From contig CM054062.1 in the NCBI GenBank assembly GCA_028641055.1, positions 15,867,639 through 15,931,638 on the forward strand: a DNA stretch of 64,000 nucleotides. The letters run 5' to 3'. Below are positions 20,392-31,723 of this stretch, one piece after another (position 1 is the first letter of the stretch; the number at the start of each line of letters is the position of its first letter). The translations under genes and the position numbers were made by a program. The notes under the pieces were generated by a model that was not told where the DNA came from, ran no database searches, and saw only the letters and a list, made by a program, of their open reading frames with translations. The DNA comes from Alopecurus myosuroides. Its lineage: Eukaryota; Streptophyta; Magnoliopsida; Poales; Poaceae.

Positions 20392-21722
20392 AGTTAATTG
20401 ATATTGATAGAAGGTCTTGGGACGAGGGGAGTCTCCAAAATATCTTTCTCTCAGTGGATGTTGATTGTATCCTAACAATTCCCGTTACTGTTCGGCAGGA
20501 TGGAGGATTTCATCTCATGGAAGATGACTAAAATGGCATTTTTCGGTCTGTTCGTCTTATCACACGGAATGGAACCATCAACATGGTAGAAAACTGATTT
20601 GTACTAGTGGCCCAGGACCCTCAGATATAAACCCGGATTGGGAGAATCTATGGTAGATCCGTACTCAAGCAAAGATCAAAAAAATTGCATGGAGGCTCCT
20701 TCATGGGACTTGACCATGCAAAAGTGTTCTGGCCAATAGGCACATATCGACAAATAGTATTTTCCCAATATGCAAGATACACTGTGAGGATTCCAAACAC
20801 GCTTTCTTTGGCTGCAGCCGAGTTTTGGAAATTTGGGAAAACCTAGGTCTACAAACTATCATCAATGAGGCTGCTGATACGGACAGAGAGGGATCAGCAA
20901 TAATAGAACACATTTTGAGGAATGGTGTATCAGGTCCACATGGAGCGGAGGAGGCCGAAACAAAAGACCTGATTATCATTGCTTGTTCGTATATGTGGTA
21001 GGAGCGACGGAAAATAGCATGGGAGGAAAAGTGACAAAAGCAGGATGTACCGCCCAAGCTATCCTTGCTTTTGCTCTAAACTACTCGGGAGCTTACAAGA
21101 AGAACTCCGTGATTATAAGGCACATATGGGATAAACCAGCAACTAATTAAGTGGAACTCAACATTGATGCCTTGTTTTTTCCTCAATCTTTTTCAGGAGC
21201 CACAGGTGTGCTGATCCGTGATGATAAAGGAATTTTTATTGCGGCTAGTTGCAAGACTTTATCAAACATTAGTGATGTAACAAGTGCGGAGGCTTGAGCT
21301 CTTAATGACGGTCTCATCCTAGCGGGACAGCTGAAGTGAATAGCGACTTCATGGAGGTGATCACAATTATGAATGACGGAGGCCCTTATATGGGAGGAGC
21401 AGCGCCCATTTTTTAGGAGTGCTCATTCTTAGCACGTAATTTCACCCATGTCTCCTTCTCGCACTGTCCTAGGGATTGTATAGGGTAGCTCACACGTTGG
21501 CTAGGTTTGCGGAGGGTCCTGATTTAGTATGTTGGATCGAGGACCCCCCTAGTTTCTTGTTTTCTCTTTTAGCAAACGATGTAAACCTCTTTGAGGTAAC
21601 TTGTTGATCTGGCACCAGCAAGTTTTCAGACGCACTCTTTTCCTTACCAGGATACCTACGGGGACTGAAAGGTTTTTAATGAGGCGGACTTGCTTGCTTA
21701 ATATAGGTGTAAATTTTTTTTA
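20392..21722 (+). pseudogene. 3' fragment of a LINE (LINE-C): end of ORF2 and 3' UTR
   Basis: Broken frames resemble the post-RT part of plant L1-type ORF2. There is a reverse-transcriptase zinc-binding-like stretch near 20680-20860. An RNase H-like stretch near 21150-21300 reads approximately VELNIDALFF and GVLIRDDKGIF. The 3' end (GTTTTTAATGAGGCGG...) closely matches the 3' end of the LINE at 45838-51794, so the two are one family. Several stops and frameshifts make it dead. The 5' side is cut by the LTR-like block ending at 20391. Confidence 0.7.
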
Positions 21723-21770
21723 AAGCTAGAGAAGCAATCTCGACCGGTTGGTCTTAGTTCATTGCTGGAC
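21723..21770. repeat. Paralogous block, copy A left part
   Basis: GCTAGAGAAGCAATCTCGACC and the bases up to TTCATTGCTGGAC match 45747-45793 closely. The block continues at 23105-23111 and 23417-23484 once two inserted elements are removed. Confidence 0.65.
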
Positions 21771-21773
21771 TAA

Positions 21774-23101
21774 CAACGTCTCCACGGGCACCCCAGAACG
21801 CCCCCAATGACCCATTGAGGTCCGGACAAAACAAACGGGTCACAGTGGCACCCATAAACGTGTCCGCCAACAAATTTATGTTCAACACTCCTAGCTCACC
21901 TGCCAAAATTGGGTCCTTCCTGAGGGCGACAGACATTGTCCGATGCCCACCTGACAGGAGGGGTCCGCTCGTCATAGAGATAAGCCGACATAGGCGGGAG
22001 TCGCCGTGCAAGAGGCCGGTCAGGCGGTGTTAACACACTTCGCCGGTTTCTAGGGCGACGTAATGGCCGCCTGCAGCACGCCAAGAATGTACGCTGAGAA
22101 CGACTGGCACACATGGATCGCTCGATTCCAGGCGAAGCGCCAGGCCGTCCTCGACACCATAGACGCGGGCGGCGCCAGCCTCGAGAAAGCCCGGTACAAC
22201 TCGGGCGGGCGGCACCGGTGGTGGGACGGCACCGTCCACACCGTCACGAGCGCGATTGCGACAGCCGTCGGCACGCCACCACCTTCAACATCCTGCTACG
22301 GCTAATGCCAATCACTCTGCCCGGGTTGGTCGTGGTGAGGAGGGAGCGGCGCGACACACCACGCATCTTCGCGCCGCGCGGTGGCACTGTCATCCGCGAC
22401 GCACCGCCGCCCTTCACCGCCTCGTCTCCGCGCTTCCCACCGTGAGGCCGACTCTTCCTCCATAGCCGACATGAGCAGCCGTAGAGGCGCGTCGTTAGGG
22501 AGCCGCACGCCTAATAACGGCCCCGAGGGCTACGAGGTTTCGTCTCTGCTTCGCTCGTAGTACGACGACTGGGCCGGCCTCCATTCCGCGGTTAGCGACT
22601 TGATGGTGACGCTGGAGAAGGACATACCGGCTACACCAACGCCGTGTCCGCCTCCCTGGTCCAGGCCTCCTTCTCGTCTGGGGCGCCTCCACCAGCCGCG
22701 CAGCCCCTTCCGACGGTGCATCCTGCAGTCGTGCACCAAGGAACGACGCCTCCACCAGTCGCGCCGCCTCCTTGCCTAGTGTGGTCCTCGTCGACGACGA
22801 AGACAACAACCTCTACAACTTCGACTGGAAAAGCGGAGACGAGGATTAGGCTAGGGTTTACTCTATAGAGGGCACCATTGGGTGATCTGCGCGGGCAAAT
22901 TTCATTGAAAATACGTAAAATATCCTTAAATTTGAATGAAATTTAATAATTTTAATTTTATTTCCGTGTACAATTTGTTTTGGGGGGGGGCGTCGCCGTG
23001 GGAGACACCCATCAAATCTGCGGACACATGTCCGCCGCCCCCAAAGAGGGCACAATTTGGGGTGCCGGACATAAATTAAACGTGTATCGGTGGAGATGCT
23101 C
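21774..23101. mobile_element. PIF/Harbinger-like non-autonomous DNA element, about 1.3 kb
   Basis: It is flanked by TAA at 21771-21773 and 23102-23104. The right terminus ends GGAGATGCTC and the left begins CAACGTCTCC, giving degenerate inverted repeats of the GAGCATCTCC type, with further matches inside (GGGCACCCC against GGGGTGCC). The G/C-rich interior holds only overlapping ORFs in several frames with no domain. The paralogous empty site at 45790-45800 (CCTAATCAA) supports both boundaries. Confidence 0.65.
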
Positions 23102-23111
23102 TAATCAAATA

Positions 23112-23416
23112 TCCCCTCTGTTCGGATTTACTCTATATTTTGAAAAATATTCATACCAATTAAGATAACATTTATCATTACTAATTTTGCACAAATCGTC
23201 ATAATTATGGCTTCACAAGCAACAAAGCATCTCATTAGTTAAAAAACCTTGATTAGTGCAATGCATGCAAATTGCATATAATTTGGCCAATATCTATGCG
23301 TGCATGGTTTGTTGCCTCTCTATCCTCTTAATTACCAAACTGGGACCCATCCAGAATATAGAGTATTTCTGAACAAAATTATAATCCAAAGTGTAGATTA
23401 AAAGCGAAGGAGGGAG
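23112..23416. mobile_element. Mariner/Stowaway-type MITE
   Basis: Flanked by TA at 23110-23111 and 23417-23418. The left end TCCCCTCTGTTCGGATTT pairs with the right end AAAGCGAAGGAGGGAG. It is A/T-rich with no coding sequence, and lies inside the copy A paralogous block. Confidence 0.6.
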
Positions 23417-23429
23417 TAATCATGAATCA

Positions 23430-23484
23430 TCATGGACAACATTTGGGTGATTAACACGTTTATGTGTTAGTACATGCTACGGGT
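23430..23484. repeat. Paralogous block, copy A right part
   Basis: The run from TCATGGACAACATTTGGG to GCTACGGGTTT matches 51821-51876 with few differences. Confidence 0.7.
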
Positions 23485-24828
23485 TTAATATGAAACAATC
23501 TTATTTTTAATATGAAAAACTTGGCAAAATATGAAACAACTTTGGTGTATTCTTCTTTCCTACCCGAGAAATTGGAAAGAAGGGTCGATGGGCAAAGATC
23601 ATGGACTTGTTGTTGGAGAAAAAGCCAAGTAGCCATGTGTTGTTTCTGGAGGCAAGCAGAAGCTGAATTGCAGAAGGGAGATGCTAGGCGCAGGTCGCCC
23701 TACAATTTGCAAACGTAGGTCCCCTCGTGAGCCCTCACATCTTCATCCAATGGTTAGAAATCAGCAAATAACGGATTTGCATTTTAGCCCTCCTGTTTTT
23801 CGAATATATAACCAGCACTCCACACAGCCCAACTTAAACGAAGGGGTATATTATGTTGTCCCTGGTCATCTCGATAATTACAGCAAAACTGCCATTGCAA
23901 CAAATTTGCTGTTATCGCAAAAAAATTATCGCCCCGTGTACAAAAAAAAGTATTGCAACAAATTGTTCCAAAAAAAATCGAAAATATAAGTAATGTTACA
24001 AAAGAATAGTTAAACAATGTGTTTATTTCGTTGCAACAAAAAAGTTCAAGCAATTCAACAAAAATCACAACCTATTGCAAAAAAAAAATTATTTAAATCA
24101 ATTAAAAAGTTGGTAATCAACAAAATAATTTTTCACCGTTGCAGTTGCAACAAAAATTATCCCCTATTTCAACAAAAAATCAAAACGATAGTAACAATAA
24201 AATCACATGTTTACAACATGTGGAGGAGCGCATAAAAATATATCATTCCAAATGAATTCTGAACACATATACGCATTTCTTACAAAATCATCCAGAGAAA
24301 CATTGCAACATATCGCTTGTGATTTCTCAACAAAATACGTGCAAATTTGTTACAAAATTTAAATTAGTACGCAACATCCGTAAAAATGACTAAGACACTT
24401 AGCGTAGTGTTGTTGGCTGTTGAAAATATATTTTGAGACGAAAATTAGGCTAAAAAATCAAATTGCTGCTAATTGGGTCTAGTCAGGCCGGCCCAAGTGG
24501 GCTGTCCACGCACGAAAACAACCAACGAACCAGGAGACCTACGTTTGGCCACGCTAGATCCCCTAGAATAAGCATTTTCCATTGCAGAAGCTTCGACTCG
24601 CTGACATCCTGGGTGACCATTGTCGGCTCTGCATATGGTGGGAGGGTGATTCTAACCTACTTGCAAGAACACCCGAAGGAAGATACAGGCATTCATGTCG
24701 TGATGTGAACTGCACAATGGATGGCTCACTTCTGACGTCTCCCTGTTTCAAGTGAAAATTTTGAAGCTCAGGTCATAGTCTCTAGTTGGTTGGTGCGGTT
24801 AGAATAGTGGTGTTTTGAGGTGCGATTT
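23485..24828. other. A/T-rich intergenic DNA with repeated TTGCAACA words
   Basis: No gene is supported. Between about 23890 and 24360 the words TTGCAACAAA and CAACAAAA recur many times, suggesting a degenerate repeat-derived element whose ends I cannot define. The ORF at 24463-24708 has no recognisable domain. Confidence 0.4.
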
Positions 24829-25560
24829 GTTAGAGATATGCCCTAGGCAAATAAAATGATGAGTATTTATTGCTATAACTCATTTAGTTTACGATAAGTT
24901 TTATATCATGCTATATCTATATTAATAAGAAACATTATTACATGTGTGGTACATAAACAAACAGAGTCCCTAGTGAGGCTTGGTCATAAGCTGCGTCCCA
25001 CCTATACTATGGAATTCTTCATAATGTAAAGGTGAACTATAGACATAATCCGAGACCCACATGTACTATTGATGTAAATATTTTGTCCATAATGTATAAT
25101 GTGTACCACAAGTATTGCCACATAAGCCTTATGGTGTGGTTTCTTGCACATTGCGGATGCCCTAACTACCTCATTGCTGACGTTTATGTCGGTTATAATG
25201 AGGTTATTTCATTGGGGCCATTTCATTGGGTGAATGAGAAGATGGACATACCTAACATAAGTATTGCAACAACATCACCGTTGCAGCTCCTAATCCTTAG
25301 AACGTGAAATCAAATTTAATCATTATCACCGGAGGGTGTTTAGATTGCATCAACCGTGACACCATAACAGTGTGATCATATATGTGTACATCAACTATTT
25401 CAAAGGGATGGGTCGAGGCGCATGTATCAAAAGAGTGATTTGTTTATCCGCGTGACAAACACATAGTCTGGAACCACTCGGTGAGATTACATTCCAAAGG
25501 TATTTTCGTTAGGCTAAGTAATGGAAAGGGTGGAGAAAGAAATCATTGACCCAGGACATC
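24829..25560 (+). mobile_element. Degenerate Copia-type LTR remnant (BARE/Angela-like start)
   Basis: The left end reads GTTAGAGATATGCCCTAGGC, close to the start of Triticeae Copia LTRs of the BARE-1/Angela group (GATATGCCCTAGAGGC). ACATGTGTGG and AGTCCCTAG follow at the expected places. Similarity fades rightward and the right end is not defined. No coding sequence. Confidence 0.5.
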
Positions 25561-25641
25561 ACGAAAACAAAACACAAAGAGCAAAAACCAGCTTTCGAGC
25601 GGCCATTGAATCTATTCATCAGTAACGTGCGCGCGGTATCC

Positions 25642-26143
25642 TCAGGCGACGCATGAGTTGAGGCCCAAGCATCCCATCAGCAGGCTCCTCCTCTTCCGCA
25701 TCGGGCGGTGGGAGATGAGCTCCGGCGGCGGCACCTGGTACAGGTCCTCGTCCACGGGCCGCACCACCCTGGAGGCGGAGGCGCCTCTGGCCTTGATCGC
25801 GTTGGGGCGCGCCAAGCCGCCTGCAGACTCCGACGCCCTCGCGAGCCGGCCGCTTCCCTTCTCGCCATCGGCCGGCCTCCTCGTCTTCCTGGGCGTCTGT
25901 CTGCGCGGAGGCGGCGAGTACTTGAACCACACGTCGCTGCAGGCCTCCGGCTCCGGCTCCGGGGCGTAGTAGCACTCGGCGGCGGGCGGCTCGTCGTAGG
26001 GGTGGTAGCAGTAGTTCCACTCCCCGAACGCCGGCACCTGCCTCCTCCTCGCCTTCTGCGAAACCAAAACCACAAGCAAAACAGTTAAACCATGCTCCGA
26101 TTCTTCAACGGATGATGCACACATACGGACACACTACCTCCAT
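25642..26143 (-). CDS. Small RIN4/NOI-like protein, two exons
   Basis: Exon 1 holds only ATG GAG (26143-26138) before a GTAGTG donor. Exon 2 (26055-25642) follows a TTTCGCAG acceptor in phase 0, giving 139 aa starting MEKARRRQVPAFGEWN. VPAFGEW is the NOI/RIN4-type motif (VPxFGxW) that AvrRpt2-like proteases cleave in family members. A YYAPEPEPEACSDVWFKYSP segment, a basic Lys/Arg middle, a conserved VVRPVDEDLYQVPPPE block and a C-terminal MGCLGLNSCVA follow. The late cysteines could be acylated for membrane attachment, as in RIN4 (inference). Family members act at the plasma membrane in immune signalling; this protein's role is unknown. The alternative Met at 26124 would read unspliced intron and is less likely. 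A TATA box lies 150 bp upstream. It has the high G/C typical of grass genes, unlike its surroundings. Confidence 0.85.
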
Positions 26144-26290
26144 TCGGTTTACAAGAACAGCACAGGGGCAGGAAGAGACAGGATGCGGTGGAGAAGAAGA
26201 GAAGCAAGCTGGGTACTTTAGCTAGTGGAGATAGCTAAACAGAATGGAATGTGAGCTCTCCAATGGCTGGGCGACAATACATACGCCTGC

Positions 26291-26297
26291 TTTTATA
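26291..26297 (-). promoter_or_regulatory. TATA box of the RIN4/NOI-like gene
   Basis: CGCTATAAAAGC on the minus strand places transcription start near 26262 and gives a C/T-rich 5' UTR of about 120 bases before the ATG at 26143. Confidence 0.75.
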
Positions 26298-26935
26298 GCG
26301 GGAACGGGAGCAGCAATGCCGCACCGATCGGAACGGCCTCGCGACCGACCGGCGTTGTCGAGACAGGGAGGGGCAGCCAGCCATGGAAAGGCCCTTTTTC
26401 CGCGGCGCAGTAGATAACTGTGGCCTGCGGCAGGCTAGCTAGCCTCGGTAGGCTGGGAGGAGACAGTGGACGCAGTGGTCCTGGTAAGGTTTGACGAGCA
26501 ACCTTTGGCTTTTACTACACACGATGGAGGCCCTGTTTCGTCGCTGCACGTCGCAGGCGGGTTCTTGCTGACTTGCAGCCATCTTGTCTTTGCTCTTGTT
26601 ATTTTGGCATCATTGCGGCCGGGCTGATGAAAAACACATTCCAACTCTGCGCTACTGCTGACTGCTATATGTGTAACAAATTCTACTACATCTACTACAT
26701 GATTGACTTCTCTAGCAAAAACACAAACAAACGACGAGAGAAAAAAAAAATAACATTCCTTAAAAACGTGATTATCTATTTGGCCATCAAAAAAATGATC
26801 TTCCTATTGACACTTTGTCTAAATTTCTTTCCTAATATTACGCTCTAGTTCATTAGTAAAGGTGGTCATGAAACATCTCTACATGAAACTTCTTAAGTTG
26901 CTCACCAAGTGAAACATACATTCCCTATATTCAGG
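26298..26935. other. Upstream region of the RIN4/NOI-like gene and A/T-rich intergenic DNA
   Basis: Moderately G/C-rich up to about 26660, probably promoter-proximal sequence. It then becomes A/T-rich up to the left edge of LINE-A. No further gene or element is supported. Confidence 0.4.
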
Positions 26936-27457
26936 CCGCGGAGGTTTCAATGGTCCTTGTTTTGGGAACTTTGAGGTCGGTGGACCTAGTGGAACCTCCA
27001 AAGACGATGGATGACTCGTCGTCGTTGATGTTGCTGGCGCCAACCCTCGCTTTCACGCCGGGACTGGATTCAATGGCGGGCGCCATGGCGGTTAACATGG
27101 CTACAAAGGTCGTCGGGCCTTCAACGGTCGTGGCAATGGCGCGGCTGGGGCGCATGGTCGGGATCTAGGGCGCGGTCGTCACAGTGAAGATGGTGAGTTC
27201 AACAACGGGGACCCTAACCGAGGATGCGAGCAAGATATGTTGGGGGTTTTGGCAATGGTGCTGATCGCGGGGGAACGAACCCTCTTGTGCTGAATCCTAC
27301 GACAAACGATGCGCGAGGGACTCAAGCTGTGGTGCAGGCCGGGCAACAAATCTCTGTCGGGCCTGTCGTGATTCCTACCATGCAGGATTCCGTTGTCGCT
27401 AGTGATGCGGGCGGGATACCGTCAGTTGGGGCTCCTCAAGGTCTCGTCGAGGTGCGG

Positions 27458-27480
27458 GGGGGGGGGGGGGGGGGGGGGGA
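27458..27480. repeat. Homopolymer G run within LINE-A, flanked by a duplicated segment
   Basis: A run of more than 20 G residues separates two copies of GGGGCTCCTCAAGGTCT (near 27430 and 27497). Such runs are unstable and error-prone in sequencing. Confidence 0.8.
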
Positions 27481-27667
27481 CAGGCTGCGTCACACGGGGC
27501 TCCTCAAGGTCTAGTCGAGGTGCGGGGGGACATGCTGCGTCATGGGACTCGTGTATCTGCAGAATAACTTGCTACAGCTGTGATTGCGGCGGCTTCGAAG
27601 AAAAGTGTTTCGGTTGTGGTGTCGTTGCTCACCTTTCAACGGATTCTACGGCTGTCCTATGTGACAT

Positions 27668-29003
27668 TGATGTCTACGCACGCTTCTTTTCTTGTAGACA
27701 GTGTTGGGCCTCCAAATGCAAAGGTTTGTAGAACAGCAGTAAGTTTCCCTTAAGTGGATTACCCAAGGTTTATCGAACACAGGGAGATAGAGGTCAAAGG
27801 TATCCCTCTCAAGCAACCCTGCAATTACGATACAAGAAGTCTCTTGTGTCTCCGACACACCTAATACAATTTTCAATTGTCTAGGTGCACTAGTTCGGCG
27901 AAGAGAGAGTAAAATACAAGTGATATGGATAATTGTAAGTGATAATAGCAATCTGAAATAAAAATGGCAGCAAGCAAACATGTAGCAGAACTAATTGTAA
28001 ACGGTGTTTCAATGCTTAGAAATAAGGCCTAGGGATCCTACTTTCACTAGTGGACACTCTCAACAATGATAACATAATTGAATGCATAAATATCATCTCT
28101 TCACTATGCTACTCTGAAACGCTCTCCGGTCGAATAACAAACACCAGTTCACTGCGTAGGGCTGTAACAGCACTCTTCAAGTTTGTATTCTCATGTCTAG
28201 TTAACCCCACGCTGTCACTATGAGCGCCCTAGAAGGTACTAAACAAACGCCACAATTTCATAGGATCATCATCCAACACAAGATATAAATATCATACTAA
28301 ACTACACAGTGCACACACTGTCACCTTTACACCGTGATCAAAGTGTTTACGGAGATCTCATAACAAAACCACTCGAGTAGCATAACAGATGAAGAATAAC
28401 ATCTACTTATTCAACTAGATTACAAAGGTCACGATCACATAAAGATCACACCATGGGAGAGAGAGATCAAACACATAGCTACCGGTAGAGCCCTCAGGCC
28501 CGGGGGAGAACTACTCCCTCCTCATCATAGTAGACAGCAACGGCGATGAAGATGGCGGTGGAGTCGATGGAGATGGCTCCGGGGGCACTTCCCCGTCCTG
28601 GCATGGTGCCGTAACAGAGATTTCTGTCCCCCAAAACTTGTCGGTGGCGGCGGGCGAAAGGGCGATGCCGGGAGGTGGCCAGGGGGCCCACACCACCAGG
28701 TGGTGCGGCCAGGGGGACCCGCGCCACCCTGTGGCCCCCCTCCGGGACTCTTCGGGACTTCCTGAACCTTCGGGACTTCTAAGACTTCTAACTTTTGAAT
28801 CGTCCAATTCCGGGAATATTTCCAGAACAACTTTTCTGAAACTAAAAAACAGCAGAAAACAGTAACTGGCTCTGTGGCATCTTGTCAATAGGTTAGTCCC
28901 AGGAAATCGATAAAAATGGCATAAAGTGTAAGGAAAACATGTGGGAAACAACATGAAAACAACATGGAACATCAGAAATTAAGGATACGTTTATGACGTA
29001 CCA
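27668..29003 (-). repeat. 3' LTR of the 8.3-kb Gypsy element (promoter region deleted)
   Basis: 1,336 bp, from TGATGTCTACGC to TTATGACGTACCA. Relative to the other LTR it lacks about 80 bases near 28640-28650, the part that holds the TATA motif in the right copy. Confidence 0.85.
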
Positions 29004-29017
29004 ACATCCCCAAGCTT
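29004..29017 (-). other. Polypurine tract of the 8.3-kb Gypsy element
   Basis: AAGCTTGGGGATGT on the minus strand directly precedes the 3' LTR. Confidence 0.65.
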
Positions 29018-31723
29018 AGTTCCTACTCGTCCTCGAGTAGGTAAACGACAAAACAAATAATTTCTGAGGTGACATGCTACCAACATAAACTTGATCATCA
29101 TAGTAATGTAAAGCATGTAGACTAGCATCAAATGAATAAAGGTTGTGGTTTATAGTTGATATCAAAGAGTAATGTATAAACCATTAGGAATAACAAAGTA
29201 AAACCTTTCAATGAATCAATACTAAAAGACAATCCACTATGCAAAGTATATTAGAGATGATTTAAGCTTCAAGAACAACAATATAATCATCCAAGGCATC
29301 AAACTCTCACAAAAAATCCTGTTAGGATCAAGTCAAGTGACAACAATATGCACATAGGAAAATCATTCAAATAATTATGCACTTAAAACAAGCAAGCGTT
29401 CTGTATTGGTCCCTAGCACCAGGATGTTATGGCTAAAAGAACATTATGGGGGGTTTGGATGGCCAATGGAAGAAAGTCTCACACAACTGAAAGTGATCAT
29501 TAAACAAGAGGAAGTCTTATAATCAAAGTTATGCAGGGATTAGTGATTGCCACATAACGGATGCACATAGAGCTATAAGTGTATGAAAGCTCTCCAATGG
29601 AACTAGTGCGGGTGCATCCAACTTGCTTGCTCACGAATACCTAGAGCTCTTTTGAGGAGGCTCATCATTGGAATATACAAGCCAAGTTCTATAATGTAAG
29701 TTCCCCACATAGTTATGTAAGTCGTAATATAAAAACTCTCTCCAAACTGAAGTAATGATGCCAACCAAGCACAAATGTGGAATAAATGATAGTAGTGCTA
29801 CCCCCTCTCTCTTTTTTCTTTTTTTTTCTTTTTGGCTTTTTTTATTATTATTTTGATTTATAACCTCACTGGTAGGGGAAACACTCTATTTTACAATGAA
29901 TCATCACACTTTTAGTACTCATAACTCAAACTGAAATATCTCTGATGTAAATAAAACTACATGCTACTGCCAGTGTAGCAGTATGCAAAATAACAATGAA
30001 GCATGACAAGTAACATAATGATGATGGATGTTGTATGGCAATATATCTCGGAATGGCTATGGAAATGCCATGGTAGGTAGGTATGGTGGCTGTTTTTAGG
30101 AAGGTAAATTTTGGCTTATGTGTAGAAGAACAAAGTTCTCCTACGGGGTTTGGATATACTGGCAAAGTTTGCACCAACTCTCAATGTGAGAATGATCAAT
30201 GCACAGTACCGAAGAGACTAGCAAATATGGATGGTGGAAGTGCCAGAAAACCGCAACATAGAACTCACAAGTTAAAAGATTCCAAATAAAATCATGATAT
30301 CATAAAGCATAATGAAAATCACTCCAAGAGGATCCGTGGCAGTGACAAGTCACTGTTGGCTACCCCGACCGTAGCGCGTAACAAAAGCTATCACGATTGC
30401 TATCAGCAAAGGAAGTCATATACCATTATCCTATCAACTGGTTATTTGAGTGTGGCATAATTTCAAGCTTCTAGAACAACCATTAATTGTTTTTAGTCTA
30501 CTAAACTAGCAAGTTTGCCATTAAGCATATTAATATCTCAAAACAACAACAAATAATCAAGTGAAATAGTTTAGTGATCCACATGAATATGCAAGCTTTT
30601 TCGTTATACCATCTACCACATGTAGCATTTTATATTTCCTTCAAACACCATACAAAATATGTTTTAACAAAAACTCTCTACATTATACAGCAAGAAAGCA
30701 TGAGAGTACTCACATAACTCTACTAAACTAACATCTTTGAATAAGAGATGCATGAAAACAAGGGCTAAACGCAGTACTAGCAAAAAGTGAACACTCAAAG
30801 AACAATAAGAATGAAAACTAGAGTGTTCTAAGCAATGAAAACGAAGCGTGTCTCTCTCCAAAACAAGGATGCTAGGTCCAATGATATTATTGAAGCAAGG
30901 AAAACAAAGAAAACAAAAGAAAACAAAAGAAAAACAAAAAGACGCTCCAAGTAAACTTCATATGATGTGACCGAATAAAAATATAGTTTCACGAGAAGTG
31001 ACATGATAAATAGTTGATGAAGAAGGGGATGCCTTGGGCATCCCCAAGCTTAGATGCTTGAGTCTTCTAAAAAATATGCTTGGATGAACCACGGGCGAAT
31101 CCCCAAGCTTTGACCTTGCACTCTTCTTGATCACATATATCACCCTCTTCTCTTGACCCTTGAAAATTTCCTTCACACCACACTCAAAGAGTAATTCGCA
31201 CTAGAGGGTTAGTGCAACAATCAAAAATCCATGGGTTCTGTAAGGGCACAAGTTCTATTGATACTTTTAAACATTAGCTACAGCCACTGATGTTTCGTGA
31301 AGCAAAGAAGTCCACTTTACATCGCAAAAGAGCAAATGCAAGAAAAATGGCACAATCTGTCAAAACCAGAACAGCATGTAAAGACGAATTTTTTTGAGGC
31401 ACTTAAGTTGCTCAGATAAAAACACCAAAAGAACGAAAAAGTTGTGGAATTAGCCGAGGAATAATCACAAAACATTTCAGGCCATTCTGATTTTCCTACG
31501 AATTATACGATTTTTTTTTGGTGGACAACAGAAATCTATTTCATGCGCAGAAATCCAAAACCAACTCCAACTCCCGTCAAAAACTTTACTTGGCACAACT
31601 AAAACATGAAAATAAAGATACAAAGGAGTTGCTACAGAAGTATACAACCAATTGAATCAAAGAAAACAGAGAAAAACAAAGCAAAAATAAAACCATGGGT
31701 TATCTCCCAAGAAGTGCTTTTCT
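29018..31723. other. Non-coding 3' internal region of the 8.3-kb Gypsy element
   Basis: About 2.7 kb without a supported gene on either strand. A second PPT-like string (CTAAGCTTGGGGATGCCC on the minus strand) occurs near 31035-31053. T-rich and A-rich low-complexity runs lie near 29810-29850 and 30895-30940. Confidence 0.5.

Noticed and set aside
22030..22868. Overlapping Arg/Pro-rich ORFs
   Set aside because: They lie within a G/C-rich non-autonomous DNA element bounded by TAA duplications.
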